A stretch of 64,000 nucleotides of DNA from a bacterium (GCA_020849855.1 JADZFO010000040.1:62001-126000); one strand, 5' to 3'. Positions 17,778 through 26,521 are shown, numbered from the stretch's first letter. Notes: generated by a model from the sequence alone, not told the origin. Made by a program: numbers and translations.

Positions 17778-20132
17778 GTGGCTAAGGTGGCAGGCCAGAA
17801 TAAGAAGACTGGCGCCCCGGCATCCAAAGGCGCAGGCGCGAAGTCGCCGGGCGCTAAATCAGCGGATGGGCCGGGTGCTGGAAGGGGAAAAACTGCGCAG
17901 GCGGGTACGGCTAAGGGGGCGGAAAAGGCCTCCTCAGCGCGCACTACCAAAACTGCTGCAAAGACTCCTGCGGTAAAGACCCCCGCCGCGAAAGCACCCG
18001 CTCCCGCCAGGACAGCTTCACGCACAATAGCACCTGCCAGCAAGGCCGTGAAGAGCGCGCCCGCTGCTGCGCCCAGGCCGGCCGCAGGCACAGGCAAGCC
18101 GAAGCCTTCCACTTCCGCCCCAGCCAAGGCTGCCAGCGGCGCAAAGACCACAGTACAAAACAGCAAGACCAAAGTTGCGGCCGTGAAGACAGCGCCCGTG
18201 GTCAAGACGACCGCTGCAAAGACAGCCGTGAAGACCGCCGCGAAGACAGCTGCAAAGACAGCGGCGCCCGTCAAGGCACCGGCCAGGGAAATCGCGGTAA
18301 AGACTGCCGCGCCGAGGCCCGTGGAAAGCAAGACGCCGCCCGCCCGTCCTACCGCGCTGAAGCAGTCAGTCGCGGAGAACAGGCCCAGGGTTGCGCCGAA
18401 GGTTGAGGCCAAGGCCCCGGCGGTCAAGATCCCCGGCGGCGGAGTTACCTCCCGCATGTCTCCGGCCACCGCGGCGAAGGTGGCGGCGGCGCAGGGCGAG
18501 TTCGAGAAGCAGGCCCGGCGCTACCTTGACTGGATCGCCAAGCAGTACCCGGAAACCGCGACCTATCTGGGCCTGCATGAGAACGACAACAAGCTGACTT
18601 CATTCATCCCCAAGTCGGTGGAAGAGCGCCGCGAGAAGCTCCGCGAGTTCCGCAAGGCCTTCTTCGAGCTCGATGAGCGCGGCCTCGACGCCGACAGCCG
18701 CATTGAGCGGCGCCTGATGATCGACCATCTGGATGTCCAGCTGGCGATGGAGAAGAACTGGGCCTCCGAGGAGCGCGATCCCAGCCTCTTCCTGCAGACC
18801 GGTGTTTACGGCTGCTACGCCATCACCATCCGCGAGTGCGGCGATGCCCCCATCGCCGCCGCCAAGATGACGGACCGCCTCACCGCTATCCCCAGGCTGC
18901 TGCAGCAGGGCAGGAAGCTGGTCACCCGGCCGACCCTGGTCAACTGCGAAGTAGCCCTGATGTCCGGGCCCGGCGCCATCGCCTTCTTCAAGGACACGGT
19001 GGCCAAGTTCGCCAAGCGCGTCAAGGAAGGCAAGATCCGCCAGTCCATGCGCGAAGCGGCGCAGGCGGCAGAGGACGCGGTCGAGGACTACATGAAGTGG
19101 GTCAAGACCGAGCTCCTGCCCATCGCCACCCAGGACTTCGCCATCGGCCGCGAGCTCTTCAACCTGATGCTCGCCAAGCAGCACCACCTTGAGTTTGATG
19201 TCGACCAGCTCATCGCCTTCGGCCAGAAGGAGTATGAGACCACTGTTGCCTCGCTTGACTTCATCTGCGCGCAGATCAACAAGCGCGCCGCCAAGCAGTT
19301 CAGCTGGGAGCAGTGGGTCGATATCGTCAAGCGCGACCACCCGACCAACTCCGAGCTGGTGCAGTACTACAGCGACGAGATGAAGCGCGCCAAGCGCTTC
19401 GTCATCGAGCGCGCCCTGGTCAACATCCCCGAGGGCGAGAAGATCGACGTCGTGCCGACGCCGGAGTTCGCCCGCCCGGTGATCCCCTATGCCGCCTATG
19501 TCCCGCCGGCGCCCTTTGAGCGCGAACAGCGTGGCACCTTCTGGGTCACGCCGGTGGACCGCGACATGAGCCCCGAGGAGATGGAGAAGCAGCTGCGCGA
19601 CCACTGCACGCACGGCATCGTCATCACCGCGCTGCACGAGGCCTATCCGGGCCACCACCTGCAGCTCACCGTGGCCAACCAGCTCAAGAACCGCCCGCTG
19701 CGCGTGCTTTTGGGCACCAGCGTCTTTGACGAGGGCTGGGCGCTCTACTGCGAGCAGATGATGTGGGAGCAGGGCTTCTATGACGACCTGCGCGCCCGCC
19801 TGCTGCAGCTCAAGGACCAGCTCTGGCGTGCCTGCCGTGTCATCATCGACGGCAAGCTGCACACCGGCCAGATGACCCGCGAAGAGGCTGTCGACTTCCT
19901 GGTGGAGAAAGCCAAGCTCGAGCGTCCCAACGCCGAGGCGGAGGTGCTGCGCTATTGCCGTACCCCGACGCAGCCCATGAGCTATGTGGTGGGCAAGCAG
20001 CAGGTGCTGGCCGTGCTGGCCGAGTACAAGGCCAAGCGCGGCGCGGCCTTCAACCTGCGCCAGTTCCACAACGAGTTCATCAGCCACGGCAGCCTGCCCA
20101 TCAACATGGTCAAGCAGCTCATGGGGCTCTAA
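17778..20132 (+). CDS. DUF885 metallopeptidase-like protein with Lys/Ala/Pro-rich N-terminal tail
   Basis: 784 residues, two parts. Residues 1 to about 225 are low-complexity Lys, Ala, Thr and Pro with units such as KTAVKTAAKTAAKTAA, like histone H1 or bacterial histone-like tails; no signal peptide is seen. Residues 230-784 are a DUF885 domain, a zinc-peptidase-like family: HEAYPGHHLQ (H620, E621, H626) and FDEGWALYCEQMMWEQGF are its standard motifs. DUF885 proteins are often exported, whereas this one looks cytoplasmic and perhaps DNA- or membrane-associated through the basic tail. Start GTG at 17778; a second in-frame GTG at 17787 is possible. Codon composition in the tail is less GC-rich than in the domain, suggesting a later addition. 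Confidence 0.85.
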   Translation: MAKVAGQNKKTGAPASKGAGAKSPGAKSADGPGAGRGKTAQAGTAKGAEKASSARTTKTAAKTPAVKTPAAKAPAPARTASRTIAPASKAVKSAPAAAPRPAAGTGKPKPSTSAPAKAASGAKTTVQNSKTKVAAVKTAPVVKTTAAKTAVKTAAKTAAKTAAPVKAPAREIAVKTAAPRPVESKTPPARPTALKQSVAENRPRVAPKVEAKAPAVKIPGGGVTSRMSPATAAKVAAAQGEFEKQARRYLDWIAKQYPETATYLGLHENDNKLTSFIPKSVEERREKLREFRKAFFELDERGLDADSRIERRLMIDHLDVQLAMEKNWASEERDPSLFLQTGVYGCYAITIRECGDAPIAAAKMTDRLTAIPRLLQQGRKLVTRPTLVNCEVALMSGPGAIAFFKDTVAKFAKRVKEGKIRQSMREAAQAAEDAVEDYMKWVKTELLPIATQDFAIGRELFNLMLAKQHHLEFDVDQLIAFGQKEYETTVASLDFICAQINKRAAKQFSWEQWVDIVKRDHPTNSELVQYYSDEMKRAKRFVIERALVNIPEGEKIDVVPTPEFARPVIPYAAYVPPAPFEREQRGTFWVTPVDRDMSPEEMEKQLRDHCTHGIVITALHEAYPGHHLQLTVANQLKNRPLRVLLGTSVFDEGWALYCEQMMWEQGFYDDLRARLLQLKDQLWRACRVIIDGKLHTGQMTREEAVDFLVEKAKLERPNAEAEVLRYCRTPTQPMSYVVGKQQVLAVLAEYKAKRGAAFNLRQFHNEFISHGSLPINMVKQLMGL

Positions 20133-20151
20133 GCAGCGCGGGACGCTGTAA

Positions 20152-20255
20152 GGAGCGCGGGACATCGTCCCGTTCCCGGAGCGCGGGACATCGTCCCGTT
20201 CCCGGAGCGCGGGACATCGTCCCGTCACTGGAGCGCGGGACATCGTCCCGTTACC
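20152..20255 (+). repeat. Four tandem 26-bp hairpin repeats
   Basis: Units at 20152, 20178, 20204 and 20230. Each begins GGAGCGC and contains the palindrome CGGGAC-ATC-GTCCCG; the last four to five bases vary. They lie 19 bp behind the DUF885 stop. Single relatives with different but still complementary arms occur at 20406, 31442 and 63813. Confidence 0.9.
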
Positions 20256-20405
20256 ACTTGGAGTGTTGGCAGACCAGCCAGGATGGTGCGTGGCCAATTC
20301 GAGTGCCAAACTTCGCATAGACCGCCAAACTCCTAAGCCGCCATACATTCACAGCGAGAGTATCCGAGCCGGCCTTTTACCTAGGCTGGCGGCTCAGGAT
20401 GGGGC

Positions 20406-20422
20406 GCGGATTGTAAATCCGC
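20406..20422. repeat. Single hairpin of the GCG-arm repeat family
   Basis: GCGGATT-GTA-AATCCGC, a perfect 7-bp stem with a 3-nt loop, preceded by GGGC. It has the same architecture as the tandem array 150 bp upstream, with different arms. Confidence 0.55.
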
Positions 20423-20475
20423 CTCTTATGTCTTTCGCGCAGCAACACTCCCGGCCCTGAATAGAACTTGAATAG

Positions 20476-20658
20476 AACAGGATTGTTGATCGCGGATTTC
20501 CAATCAGCGCTCCGCCATTAGGCGGCGCTCATACGGTCAGCATTCCAAGCAAGTACATTCCTGAGGACATAAAAGCCAAGCTGAAGGCAGGCACTGCTCT
20601 TCTTTACACTGGCAACACAGGGGCAGTAATGGAATATGTCAAGATTACTGCCGAATAG
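20476..20658 (+). pseudogene. Orphan C-terminal coding fragment, AT-richer than surroundings
   Basis: A 60-residue open stretch ending at TAG. It reads NRIVDRGFPISAPPLGGAHT, SIPSKYIPEDIKAKLKAGTA and LLYTGNTGAVMEYVKITAE. It has no start codon near its beginning and is preceded by a stop. The text looks like a compact globular tail, somewhat like C-terminal parts of polymorphic-toxin or phage proteins, but I cannot assign it. Its codons (AAG, ATT, ACT, CTT) are less GC-biased than the neighbours. Probably the remnant of a deleted foreign gene. The rest of the 20256-20690 gap shows only small hairpins. Confidence 0.35.
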
Positions 20659-20690
20659 CAAGCGCTCGGTAGGAATGTGTGTCAGCTGCG

Positions 20691-21299
20691 TCAGTCCCTG
20701 AGATCCTCAATGGCCACTCCCGGCAAGGCCGTAAAGACCGCCACGTTCTGTCCGCGAACATCGCTGTAACCTGTACCGCTGTAGAGGACCATGACCGTGG
20801 CGCCGGTGACCAGATCGTCCAGCGCTGCAGCTGGAAGCTCCAGCTCCATTGTTGTTTTATTCCCTTCGAAGCTTAGACTTCCTTCAGTCAGCTGGGGTGT
20901 CAGCCTGACGCCTCTGCCTGATTCTGAATCAGACCCTTTGAACTGCGAAGAGTAGACAATGATCCCCTTACCGCGGTTTCGGACGGTGTCAATGGCTGTG
21001 ACATAAGGCAGGCCACGTTCATAGTCAACCAGGATTGCTTCAGCCCTCCAATCCCAGTGGCTTTTCTCGTCCAGGGGCTGAATCACGGCCAGGCCTTCGG
21101 CCTGCTGGTGGCCATCGCAGACGACTCTGATCCGGCCGCCGGGCATGGCATAGATTCTCAAAGAAGTCATCGCACTAACCGGCATGCGGTCACGATTGCT
21201 GTGCAGCTGCCTTAGAGCGAGCACGAGACCTCCCAGAAGGCCAGCTGCTATCACTGCGGCCAGTCCGAGCCTCGCTATTGCTGATGGACGGCGGTCCAT
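20691..21299 (-). CDS. Hypothetical membrane-anchored protein
   Basis: 202 residues. A basic start (MDRRPSAIAR) and one hydrophobic segment (LGLAAVIAAGLLGGLVLAL) form a signal anchor; about 170 extracytoplasmic residues follow with alternating strands, such as SLRIYAMPGGRIRVVCDG and TTMELELPAAALDDLVTGATVMVLYSG, suggesting a beta-sandwich. No catalytic motif or family recognised. The ATG is chosen because it gives a clean signal anchor and lies 5 nt after TAGACT. Longer in-frame starts would add an unlikely Cys/Pro-rich leader. It is transcribed alone. Confidence 0.55.
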   Translation of the reverse strand: MDRRPSAIARLGLAAVIAAGLLGGLVLALRQLHSNRDRMPVSAMTSLRIYAMPGGRIRVVCDGHQQAEGLAVIQPLDEKSHWDWRAEAILVDYERGLPYVTAIDTVRNRGKGIIVYSSQFKGSDSESGRGVRLTPQLTEGSLSFEGNKTTMELELPAAALDDLVTGATVMVLYSGTGYSDVRGQNVAVFTALPGVAIEDLRD

Positions 21300-21784
21300 A
21301 CTGCAGTCTAGCACCTGCTCTGAGTGTCGAGCGGGCCAGGTGGCACACAAATGATAAACCGCCGCTATCTGCCTGCCGGGCTGGCAAAACAGCCTTGGCC
21401 GCGGGTAGTCTTTAGGCTGCTGCGCCGCAGGATCTTCCCGGCACAGGCCAGGGGCAGTGTCGCGGAAAGCAGCGCCCATGGTGAAAGTGGTCATAGCTCA
21501 ATGAAGGTGCAACTCTGCCTTACTCTGGATCAGTTACAACCAATTCGCGCGACAGGAATGAATGTCAGACAGAGCTTTTGCAATTCCGCAATCCCGGTGC
21601 TTTCCGAGGGCCAAAGGTTAAAACCGGGCCCTGCAGAATGCTTCTCACGTAGATTTCAGGGCCTGGAAGTTAAATGCGGGCGGCCTGCAGCTGAGTGGCG
21701 CTGACAGAGGCTGAGAAGCAAGGCTGCATGACTGTGCAAGTGAGGCCCAGGGCCCCGGGCAGCTTTCAAAAGCCGATGCGCTGC
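21300..21784. other. 485-bp gap without a recognised gene
   Basis: Between the anchored protein and the ABC ATPase gene, both on the minus strand. It is less GC-rich in its middle part (about 21500-21680). I see short open frames only, with no codon bias, no tRNA and no strong hairpin. The -10 box at 21305 lies at its left edge. Confidence 0.5.
21305..21310 (-). promoter_or_regulatory. -10-like box 5 nt before the gene ending at 20691
   Basis: TAGACT with TGC before it (extended -10) on the minus strand, then 5 nt to ATG. Confidence 0.45.
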
Positions 21785-22999
21785 TCACAGCACATTGCGG
21801 CCCTCATAGATCGCCCGCACGATGTCGCTCAGCTCCGGCTCACGCAGGCTCATGTCCTCGATCTCATAGCGCTCCAGCAGGCGCTCGATCAGCTCGCTGG
21901 CGGAGAAGAGCGTGCGGTCAAAGCCCAGCTGGAAGTGTCTGGGCGCCAGGCGGCGGATGCGGATCGGCGGGCTGCCGTCGCGGGTGGACAGCCCGGCCGC
22001 GCCCTCCTGGGCCGCCGGGCCCATGGAGATCATCAGCAGCTCCAGCATGAAGGGCCGCGCGCCCGGCTCGTCCAGGGTCTCAGCGGAGAAGGCCAGCAGG
22101 CTCTCATCACCCTTGGCCGGCAGCCGGGCATAGTCCGGCACATAGTCGCGGCGCAGCTCAATGATGATGCGCCGCCGGCGGCCGAAGCGGTCCAGCAGGT
22201 CCTCGCGGCTGCCGTCATACAGGATCCTGCCGCCGTCAATGATGATGATGCGCTCGCAGAGCTCCTCGATGTCGGTCAGGTCGTGGGTGGTGAGGATGAT
22301 GGTGGTCTGTTCCTCGGCGTTGATCTGGCGGATGAAGCGCCGCACGCGCTCCTTGACCGCCACGTCGAGGCCGATGGTCGGCTCGTCGAGGAAGAGGATC
22401 GGCGGGCCGTGCAGCAGGCTGGCCGCCAGATCGCACTTCATGCGCTGGCCCAGGCTCAGCTTGCGCACCGGCGTGTGAAGCTGCTCCTGGATCTCCAGCA
22501 CATCAATGAAGCGCTGCAGCCGGGCCTGGTACAGCGCCTCGGGGATCTGGTAGATCTTTTGCAGCAGGCGGAAGGCCTCGATCACCGCCAGGTCCCACCA
22601 GAGCTGGGTGCGCTGGCCGAAGACCACGCCGATCTGGTGGGCGTGGGCATAGCGGTCGCGCGCCGGGATCAGGCCGTTGACCTCGATGGTGCCGGCGCTG
22701 GGCGCCAGGATGCCGGTGAGCATCTTGATCGTGGTGCTCTTGCCCGCGCCGTTGGAGCCGATGTAGCCCACAATCTCGCCGCGGCGGATGTCAAAGTCGA
22801 TGTTGTCCACCGCGCGGACTTCCTTGTGGCGGCGCTGGAACAGGTCGCGCAGCGCGCCGCCGACACCCTCGCGGCGGTCATAGGTCTTGTAGATCTTGGA
22901 GAGTCCGGAAACGTGGATGATGGGCTTCTGTTCTGCCCCGGGCTGCGCGGAGGCGGCCGCGGCGGCAGGCTGGGCGCTGGGGGCGGGGGCAAGGCTCAC
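21785..22999 (-). CDS. ABC-2-type exporter ATPase
   Basis: 404-residue ATPase of the DRA/ABC-2 export group. Walker A GSNGAGKST (81-89), VVFGQRTQLWWDL around the Q-loop, signature LSLGQRMKCDLAASLLH and Walker B PILFLDEPTIGLDV are those of the YadG/viologen-type ABC-2 exporters. An Ala/Pro/Gln-rich leader of about 25 residues precedes the domain, and about 120 residues follow it (DRFGRRRRIIIELRRDYVPDY onward), an accessory C-terminal domain. The matching membrane subunits (ABC-2 permeases) are not adjacent; the next gene downstream on this strand is the unrelated anchored protein. Start is GTG, 6 nt after TAACAT. Substrate unknown. Confidence 0.88.
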   Translation of the reverse strand: MSLAPAPSAQPAAAAASAQPGAEQKPIIHVSGLSKIYKTYDRREGVGGALRDLFQRRHKEVRAVDNIDFDIRRGEIVGYIGSNGAGKSTTIKMLTGILAPSAGTIEVNGLIPARDRYAHAHQIGVVFGQRTQLWWDLAVIEAFRLLQKIYQIPEALYQARLQRFIDVLEIQEQLHTPVRKLSLGQRMKCDLAASLLHGPPILFLDEPTIGLDVAVKERVRRFIRQINAEEQTTIILTTHDLTDIEELCERIIIIDGGRILYDGSREDLLDRFGRRRRIIIELRRDYVPDYARLPAKGDESLLAFSAETLDEPGARPFMLELLMISMGPAAQEGAAGLSTRDGSPPIRIRRLAPRHFQLGFDRTLFSASELIERLLERYEIEDMSLREPELSDIVRAIYEGRNVL

Positions 23000-23005
23000 C
23001 GCTCT

Positions 23006-23011
23006 ATGTTA
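23006..23011 (-). promoter_or_regulatory. -10-like box 6 nt before the ABC-2 ATPase
   Basis: TAACAT on the minus strand, 6 nt, then GTG. It lies in the 36-bp gap after pcm, so the ATPase can be transcribed separately from pcm. Confidence 0.45.
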
Positions 23012-23035
23012 ATCCCTGCACGGAAGGCGGCCGCT

Positions 23036-23719
23036 TCAGCTCTGCGGATCAGGCGGCTCCTCGCCGCCGGAATCCACCAGTGGCACGAAGGCCACCCAGC
23101 CCAGGTCCTCAGTGCGATACTCCTCCGCTCCAAGCCGGGTGAGGCGCAGCAGGCGTTGCTCGCCCGGCTGGCCACAGGGCAGCACAAGACGGCCGCCGAT
23201 CTCAAGCTGCTGCTTGAGCGCGGGCGGTATCTCCGGCCCGGCGGCGGCCACGCTGATCGCGGCGAAGGGCGCCTCCTCAGGCCAGCCGAGAGCGCCATTG
23301 CCAGTGCGGGTCTGCACATTGTCACAGCCCAGGCTCGCCAGGGTCTGCGCGGCCTGGCGGGCCAGCTCGGCATGGCGCTCGATCGAATAGACCTGGCGGG
23401 CCAGGCGGCTGAGCACAGCCGCGCTGTAGCCGCTGCCGAGCCCGACCTCCAGCACGCGCTCATGGCCCTGCAGCAGCAGGGCCTCGGCCATCAGCGCGAC
23501 GATGTAAGGCTGGCTGATGGTCTGGCCGCGGCCGATCGGCACCGGGCCGTTCTCATAGGCCCGGCTGCGCAGCCCGGGCGGCAGGAAGAGCTCCCGCGGT
23601 ATCTGCGCCATCGCGGCCAGCACCCGCTCGTCACGGATGCCGCTGCCGCGCAGCTGGTCCCGCACCATGGCGCTGCGGGCCTGCGCAAAGCTCTCTTCCT
23701 CAGGGCTGTTGTGGTTCAT
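23036..23719 (-). CDS. pcm: Protein-L-isoaspartate O-methyltransferase
   Basis: Repairs isoaspartyl residues in damaged proteins using S-adenosylmethionine. 227 residues, typical length. MVRDQLRGSGIRDERVLAAMAQIPRELFLP is the Pcm N-terminus. PIGRGQTISQPYIVALM is the substrate-side signature, and VLEVGLGSGYSAAVLSRLA is the SAM-binding motif I. The start MNHNSPEEESF lies inside the end of the zinc-finger gene (20-bp overlap); the frame extends far upstream but only as a low-complexity shadow. Coupled to that gene on the minus strand. Confidence 0.92.
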   Translation of the reverse strand: MNHNSPEEESFAQARSAMVRDQLRGSGIRDERVLAAMAQIPRELFLPPGLRSRAYENGPVPIGRGQTISQPYIVALMAEALLLQGHERVLEVGLGSGYSAAVLSRLARQVYSIERHAELARQAAQTLASLGCDNVQTRTGNGALGWPEEAPFAAISVAAAGPEIPPALKQQLEIGGRLVLPCGQPGEQRLLRLTRLGAEEYRTEDLGWVAFVPLVDSGGEEPPDPQS

Positions 23720-25382
23720 AACGGCCGCCTCCGCCGCCGCCAGCGTCGTCTGCACCCCCCGAGCCGCCATCCTCCGCCCCGCCGCCGTCTTCAGCTCCGC
23801 CATCTCCAGCGCCGCCATCTTCAGCCCCTTCATCAGGGGCGGGGCCGCCTGTGCCCGCGCCGGGGTCCCAGTCCGTGGGCGGCAGCGCGCCATTGGTGCC
23901 AGGCGCATCCTTCCAGCGGCGGTCCCAGCCCAGCTCATGCTGGGTATAGATCACGCGGTAGCGCGACTCGCGGTCCGGCCAGTGCTGCTTGACGAAGTCC
24001 AGGTGCCCGGCGAGCGCGGCATAGGCCGGGTGCGAGAGCTCGCGGTCCTTCTCATACATCTTGTAGGTTTCGGCAAAGGCGTACTCATGATCTTCCTGCG
24101 CCAGGTCAATGAACTGCTTGATCAACTCGCGGCGGCGGTCGGAGTCCAGGGCCGGGTCCAGCCCGGCGCGGTACTCCTCAAACTCCAGCACAAACTGCTC
24201 GATCTTCGTGGCCAGCTCGTCGTAAAGCTCCAGCAGCTTGCCCGCCGTCTTATCGATATAGCCGTTGCGCACCTTGAAGGGCGGCGCCTCGCTGAAGGCC
24301 TGGCTGTAGTCGCTGTGCAGCTCACTCAGCACAGCCAGCCGCGCTTCAAGCTGGCGGTAGACCTCGGCATTGCTGATGTCCAGGCCCAGCTGGTCGCGGT
24401 CATGCAGCGCCTCGATCCAGCGGTCCTTAAGCGGGGCGGAATCCACCTTGGCGTGGCGGTCGAGGGCCGCGCTGAAGCTGTCGCCGATGAGGTAAGCCTT
24501 CAGGTTGCCGCTCAGGTCCCGGCTGCGCGCCTGGGCGACAGGCTCCAGCAGGCTGGCCATGCGCAGGGCGAACTGCTCCCGCAGCATCACGGCATAGGGC
24601 TCGAGGCGGGCATCGCCGGACTTCGCCACGCGCTGCTCAAAGCTGTCGTAGTTCTGCACCAGCTCCTCTGCCGCCGGCACGAGGCCTTCCAGCGTCGCGA
24701 TGGTCTCCTCGCTCAGCCTGCCCGGTTCAGCAGCGCCGGTCACCTTGACCCCCGCGCTGATCTCATCCACGTCCCGCAGCACTGCCGCGAAAGGCTTCAG
24801 ATCCCTCAGCCCGGGCACGCCGCGTTCATTAAGCATGTCCAGGGGGTCCGGCGGCAGCAGGCTGCCGTCCGGGGCCAGCTGCGGCTGCGAATCCTCGCTC
24901 TCCCCGCCCGCCAGGCTGAAGACCTCTCCCTGGGAACCGCGCTGCACAAAGAGCCAGGCAACCAGCACAAGTCCAAAGATCAGGACAATGATGACGACTG
25001 TCAGTATCGAGTCCAGCGCACTGCGCTTCTTAGTCCCCGCCGGCTGTGCCGGCGCATCAGCAGGCGGCTGCGGCAGGGAAGGCGCTGGCGGCACAGCGGC
25101 GATGCCCGTGCTGACAGTGGGATCAGCGTCTGCCTGGGGCACAGCGCCTGTGCTGGACACGCTGGCAAAGGCGCTCGGGTCCTGCTCGCCAGGCCCGGCT
25201 TCCTCAGCGGCGGGGACCTGCGCGGCAGGCTCGGCGACAGGCGCTGTCTGCGAGTCAGCGGCAGGCGGCTCCTCCGCGCCTGGTTCAGCGATCACGCTGC
25301 TTGCGCCGCGCTGGGCTGTGCAGCGGGCGCAGGCGGCGTCCCATTCGTCGTTAAGGTACTGGCAGCTCTGGCATTGCCACAT
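23700..25382 (-). CDS. RanBP2-type zinc-finger, single-pass membrane protein of unknown function
   Basis: 560 residues. The first 21 (WQCQSCQYLNDEWDAACARC) fit the RanBP2 zinc-finger rule W-x-C-x2-C-x3-N-x6-C-x2-C exactly: W2, C4, C7, N11, C18, C21. An Ala/Pro/Glu-rich linker follows to about 120, then a transmembrane helix (ILTVVIIVLIFGLVLVAWLFV). The large helical part beyond it has patterns like VYRQLEARLAVLSELHSDYSQAF. The end is a Gly/Asp/Glu low-complexity tail. With the ribbon inside and the helical part outside, it could link the cytosol to the envelope; this is inference. No family recognised. It is the first gene of a pair with pcm. Confidence 0.7.
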   Translation of the reverse strand: MWQCQSCQYLNDEWDAACARCTAQRGASSVIAEPGAEEPPAADSQTAPVAEPAAQVPAAEEAGPGEQDPSAFASVSSTGAVPQADADPTVSTGIAAVPPAPSLPQPPADAPAQPAGTKKRSALDSILTVVIIVLIFGLVLVAWLFVQRGSQGEVFSLAGGESEDSQPQLAPDGSLLPPDPLDMLNERGVPGLRDLKPFAAVLRDVDEISAGVKVTGAAEPGRLSEETIATLEGLVPAAEELVQNYDSFEQRVAKSGDARLEPYAVMLREQFALRMASLLEPVAQARSRDLSGNLKAYLIGDSFSAALDRHAKVDSAPLKDRWIEALHDRDQLGLDISNAEVYRQLEARLAVLSELHSDYSQAFSEAPPFKVRNGYIDKTAGKLLELYDELATKIEQFVLEFEEYRAGLDPALDSDRRRELIKQFIDLAQEDHEYAFAETYKMYEKDRELSHPAYAALAGHLDFVKQHWPDRESRYRVIYTQHELGWDRRWKDAPGTNGALPPTDWDPGAGTGGPAPDEGAEDGGAGDGGAEDGGGAEDGGSGGADDAGGGGGGRYEPQQP

Positions 25383-25477
25383 CGCGGTTTAGACCTTAGC
25401 ACCCGCCAGCGCGTTCGTGCAGGGGCTCTGTTTTTGGCAGTTTGCTTGCACAGTGATGCCAGCTTTTGCCCCCGTGC

Positions 25478-25483
25478 TAGCAT
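25478..25483 (+). promoter_or_regulatory. -10-like box 7 nt before miaA
   Basis: TAGCAT with TGC before it, then 7 nt to GTG. Confidence 0.5.
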
Positions 25484-25490
25484 TGCAGCA

Positions 25491-26480
25491 GTGCTGGGAG
25501 AGTACCGGGTCCTCACGGGCCCAACAGCGGGTGGAAAAACAAGCTGGCTGGTCCAGCGCGGTCGTCAGCGCCCGCTTCTCGCGCTATCCGCCGATTCCCG
25601 CCAGATCTACCGCCACATGGACATCGGCACGGGCAAGGCCAGCGCGGCCGAGCAGCAGGTCGCGCCGCACCGCCTGCTTGATATACTCGACCCACCGCAC
25701 AGTTTCAGCGTCTACCAGTACGTCATCCGCGCGGCGCAGGTCCTGCAGGAGCTGGAGGCTGACCCCCAGAACGCCGGCCGCGAGATCTGGTTCATCGGCG
25801 GCACCGGCCTCTATCTGCGGGCGGTGATGGCGGATCTTGAGCTGGGCCTGGCCCCGCGCACGCGCCTGCGCACGGTGCTGCAGGACCGCCTGAAGTACAT
25901 GGGCGCGCGGGTGGTGTCTGAGTCGCTCGGCCTGGAGCTGAAGGAGCCCGACAACCCGGCGCGGGTGCAGCGGGCGGCGGAGCAGGCCTGCGCCGATCCG
26001 GCCACTGCACTGAAGATCTACCTGCGCTGCGGCCTGACCCACGCGGACTATGAGGCCGACGAGGCCGAGATGTCATCCGAGCCCGGCGAGGAACTTTGGG
26101 AAAGCTCGCGGGCCGTGCTGCGGCGCTGGAGCTGCCGGGGCTGCTATGTGCTCGACCCCGGGCGCGATGAGCTGCTGCGCAACATCGAGATGCGTGTTTC
26201 GGCGATGTTTGCCCACGGCCTGGCGGACGAGGTGCGGCGGCTGCGGGGTATGGGCTATGGCGAGTGCAGCGTGGTCAGCGATGGCATCGGCTATCGCGAG
26301 GCGGCTGCCGTGCTGGATAACCGCGCGGCCGCGCAGGATGCGATCCAGCAGACCATTGTGCGCACCCGCCAGTATGCCAAGCGCCAGCGCACCTACTTCC
26401 GCGGCCAGCAGTGGCAGTTCTATACGGCGGCGCAGCTTGACGCCCAGCTCAATGCCGACATCCGCCAGGCTGCGGACTGA
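25491..26480 (+). CDS. miaA: tRNA dimethylallyltransferase
   Basis: Adds the isopentenyl group to A37 of tRNAs reading UNN codons. 329 residues. The P-loop GPTAGGKT (10-17), ALSADSRQIYRHMDIGTGK, PHRLLDILDP and FIGGTGLYLRAVM are the MiaA signature segments. In the C-terminal part, the segment DGIGYREAAAVLD corresponds to the usual IGYKE. The distal QTIVRTRQYAKRQRTYFR contains the usual TR.YAKRQ.TWFR motif. The frame is open far upstream, but GTG 25491 starts 9 residues before the P-loop and follows TAGCAT by 7 nt. MiaB, Hfq and other common neighbours are absent. Confidence 0.93.
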   Translation: MLGEYRVLTGPTAGGKTSWLVQRGRQRPLLALSADSRQIYRHMDIGTGKASAAEQQVAPHRLLDILDPPHSFSVYQYVIRAAQVLQELEADPQNAGREIWFIGGTGLYLRAVMADLELGLAPRTRLRTVLQDRLKYMGARVVSESLGLELKEPDNPARVQRAAEQACADPATALKIYLRCGLTHADYEADEAEMSSEPGEELWESSRAVLRRWSCRGCYVLDPGRDELLRNIEMRVSAMFAHGLADEVRRLRGMGYGECSVVSDGIGYREAAAVLDNRAAAQDAIQQTIVRTRQYAKRQRTYFRGQQWQFYTAAQLDAQLNADIRQAAD

Positions 26481-26521
26481 GCCGCCGCCAAGGTCCATGC
26501 TCCTGAAGCTCCTGCGAGTCC

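Noticed and set aside
21695..23992. 765-codon open frame on the plus strand across the ABC-2 ATPase and pcm
   Set aside because: Both minus-strand genes have strong family motifs; this frame has none.
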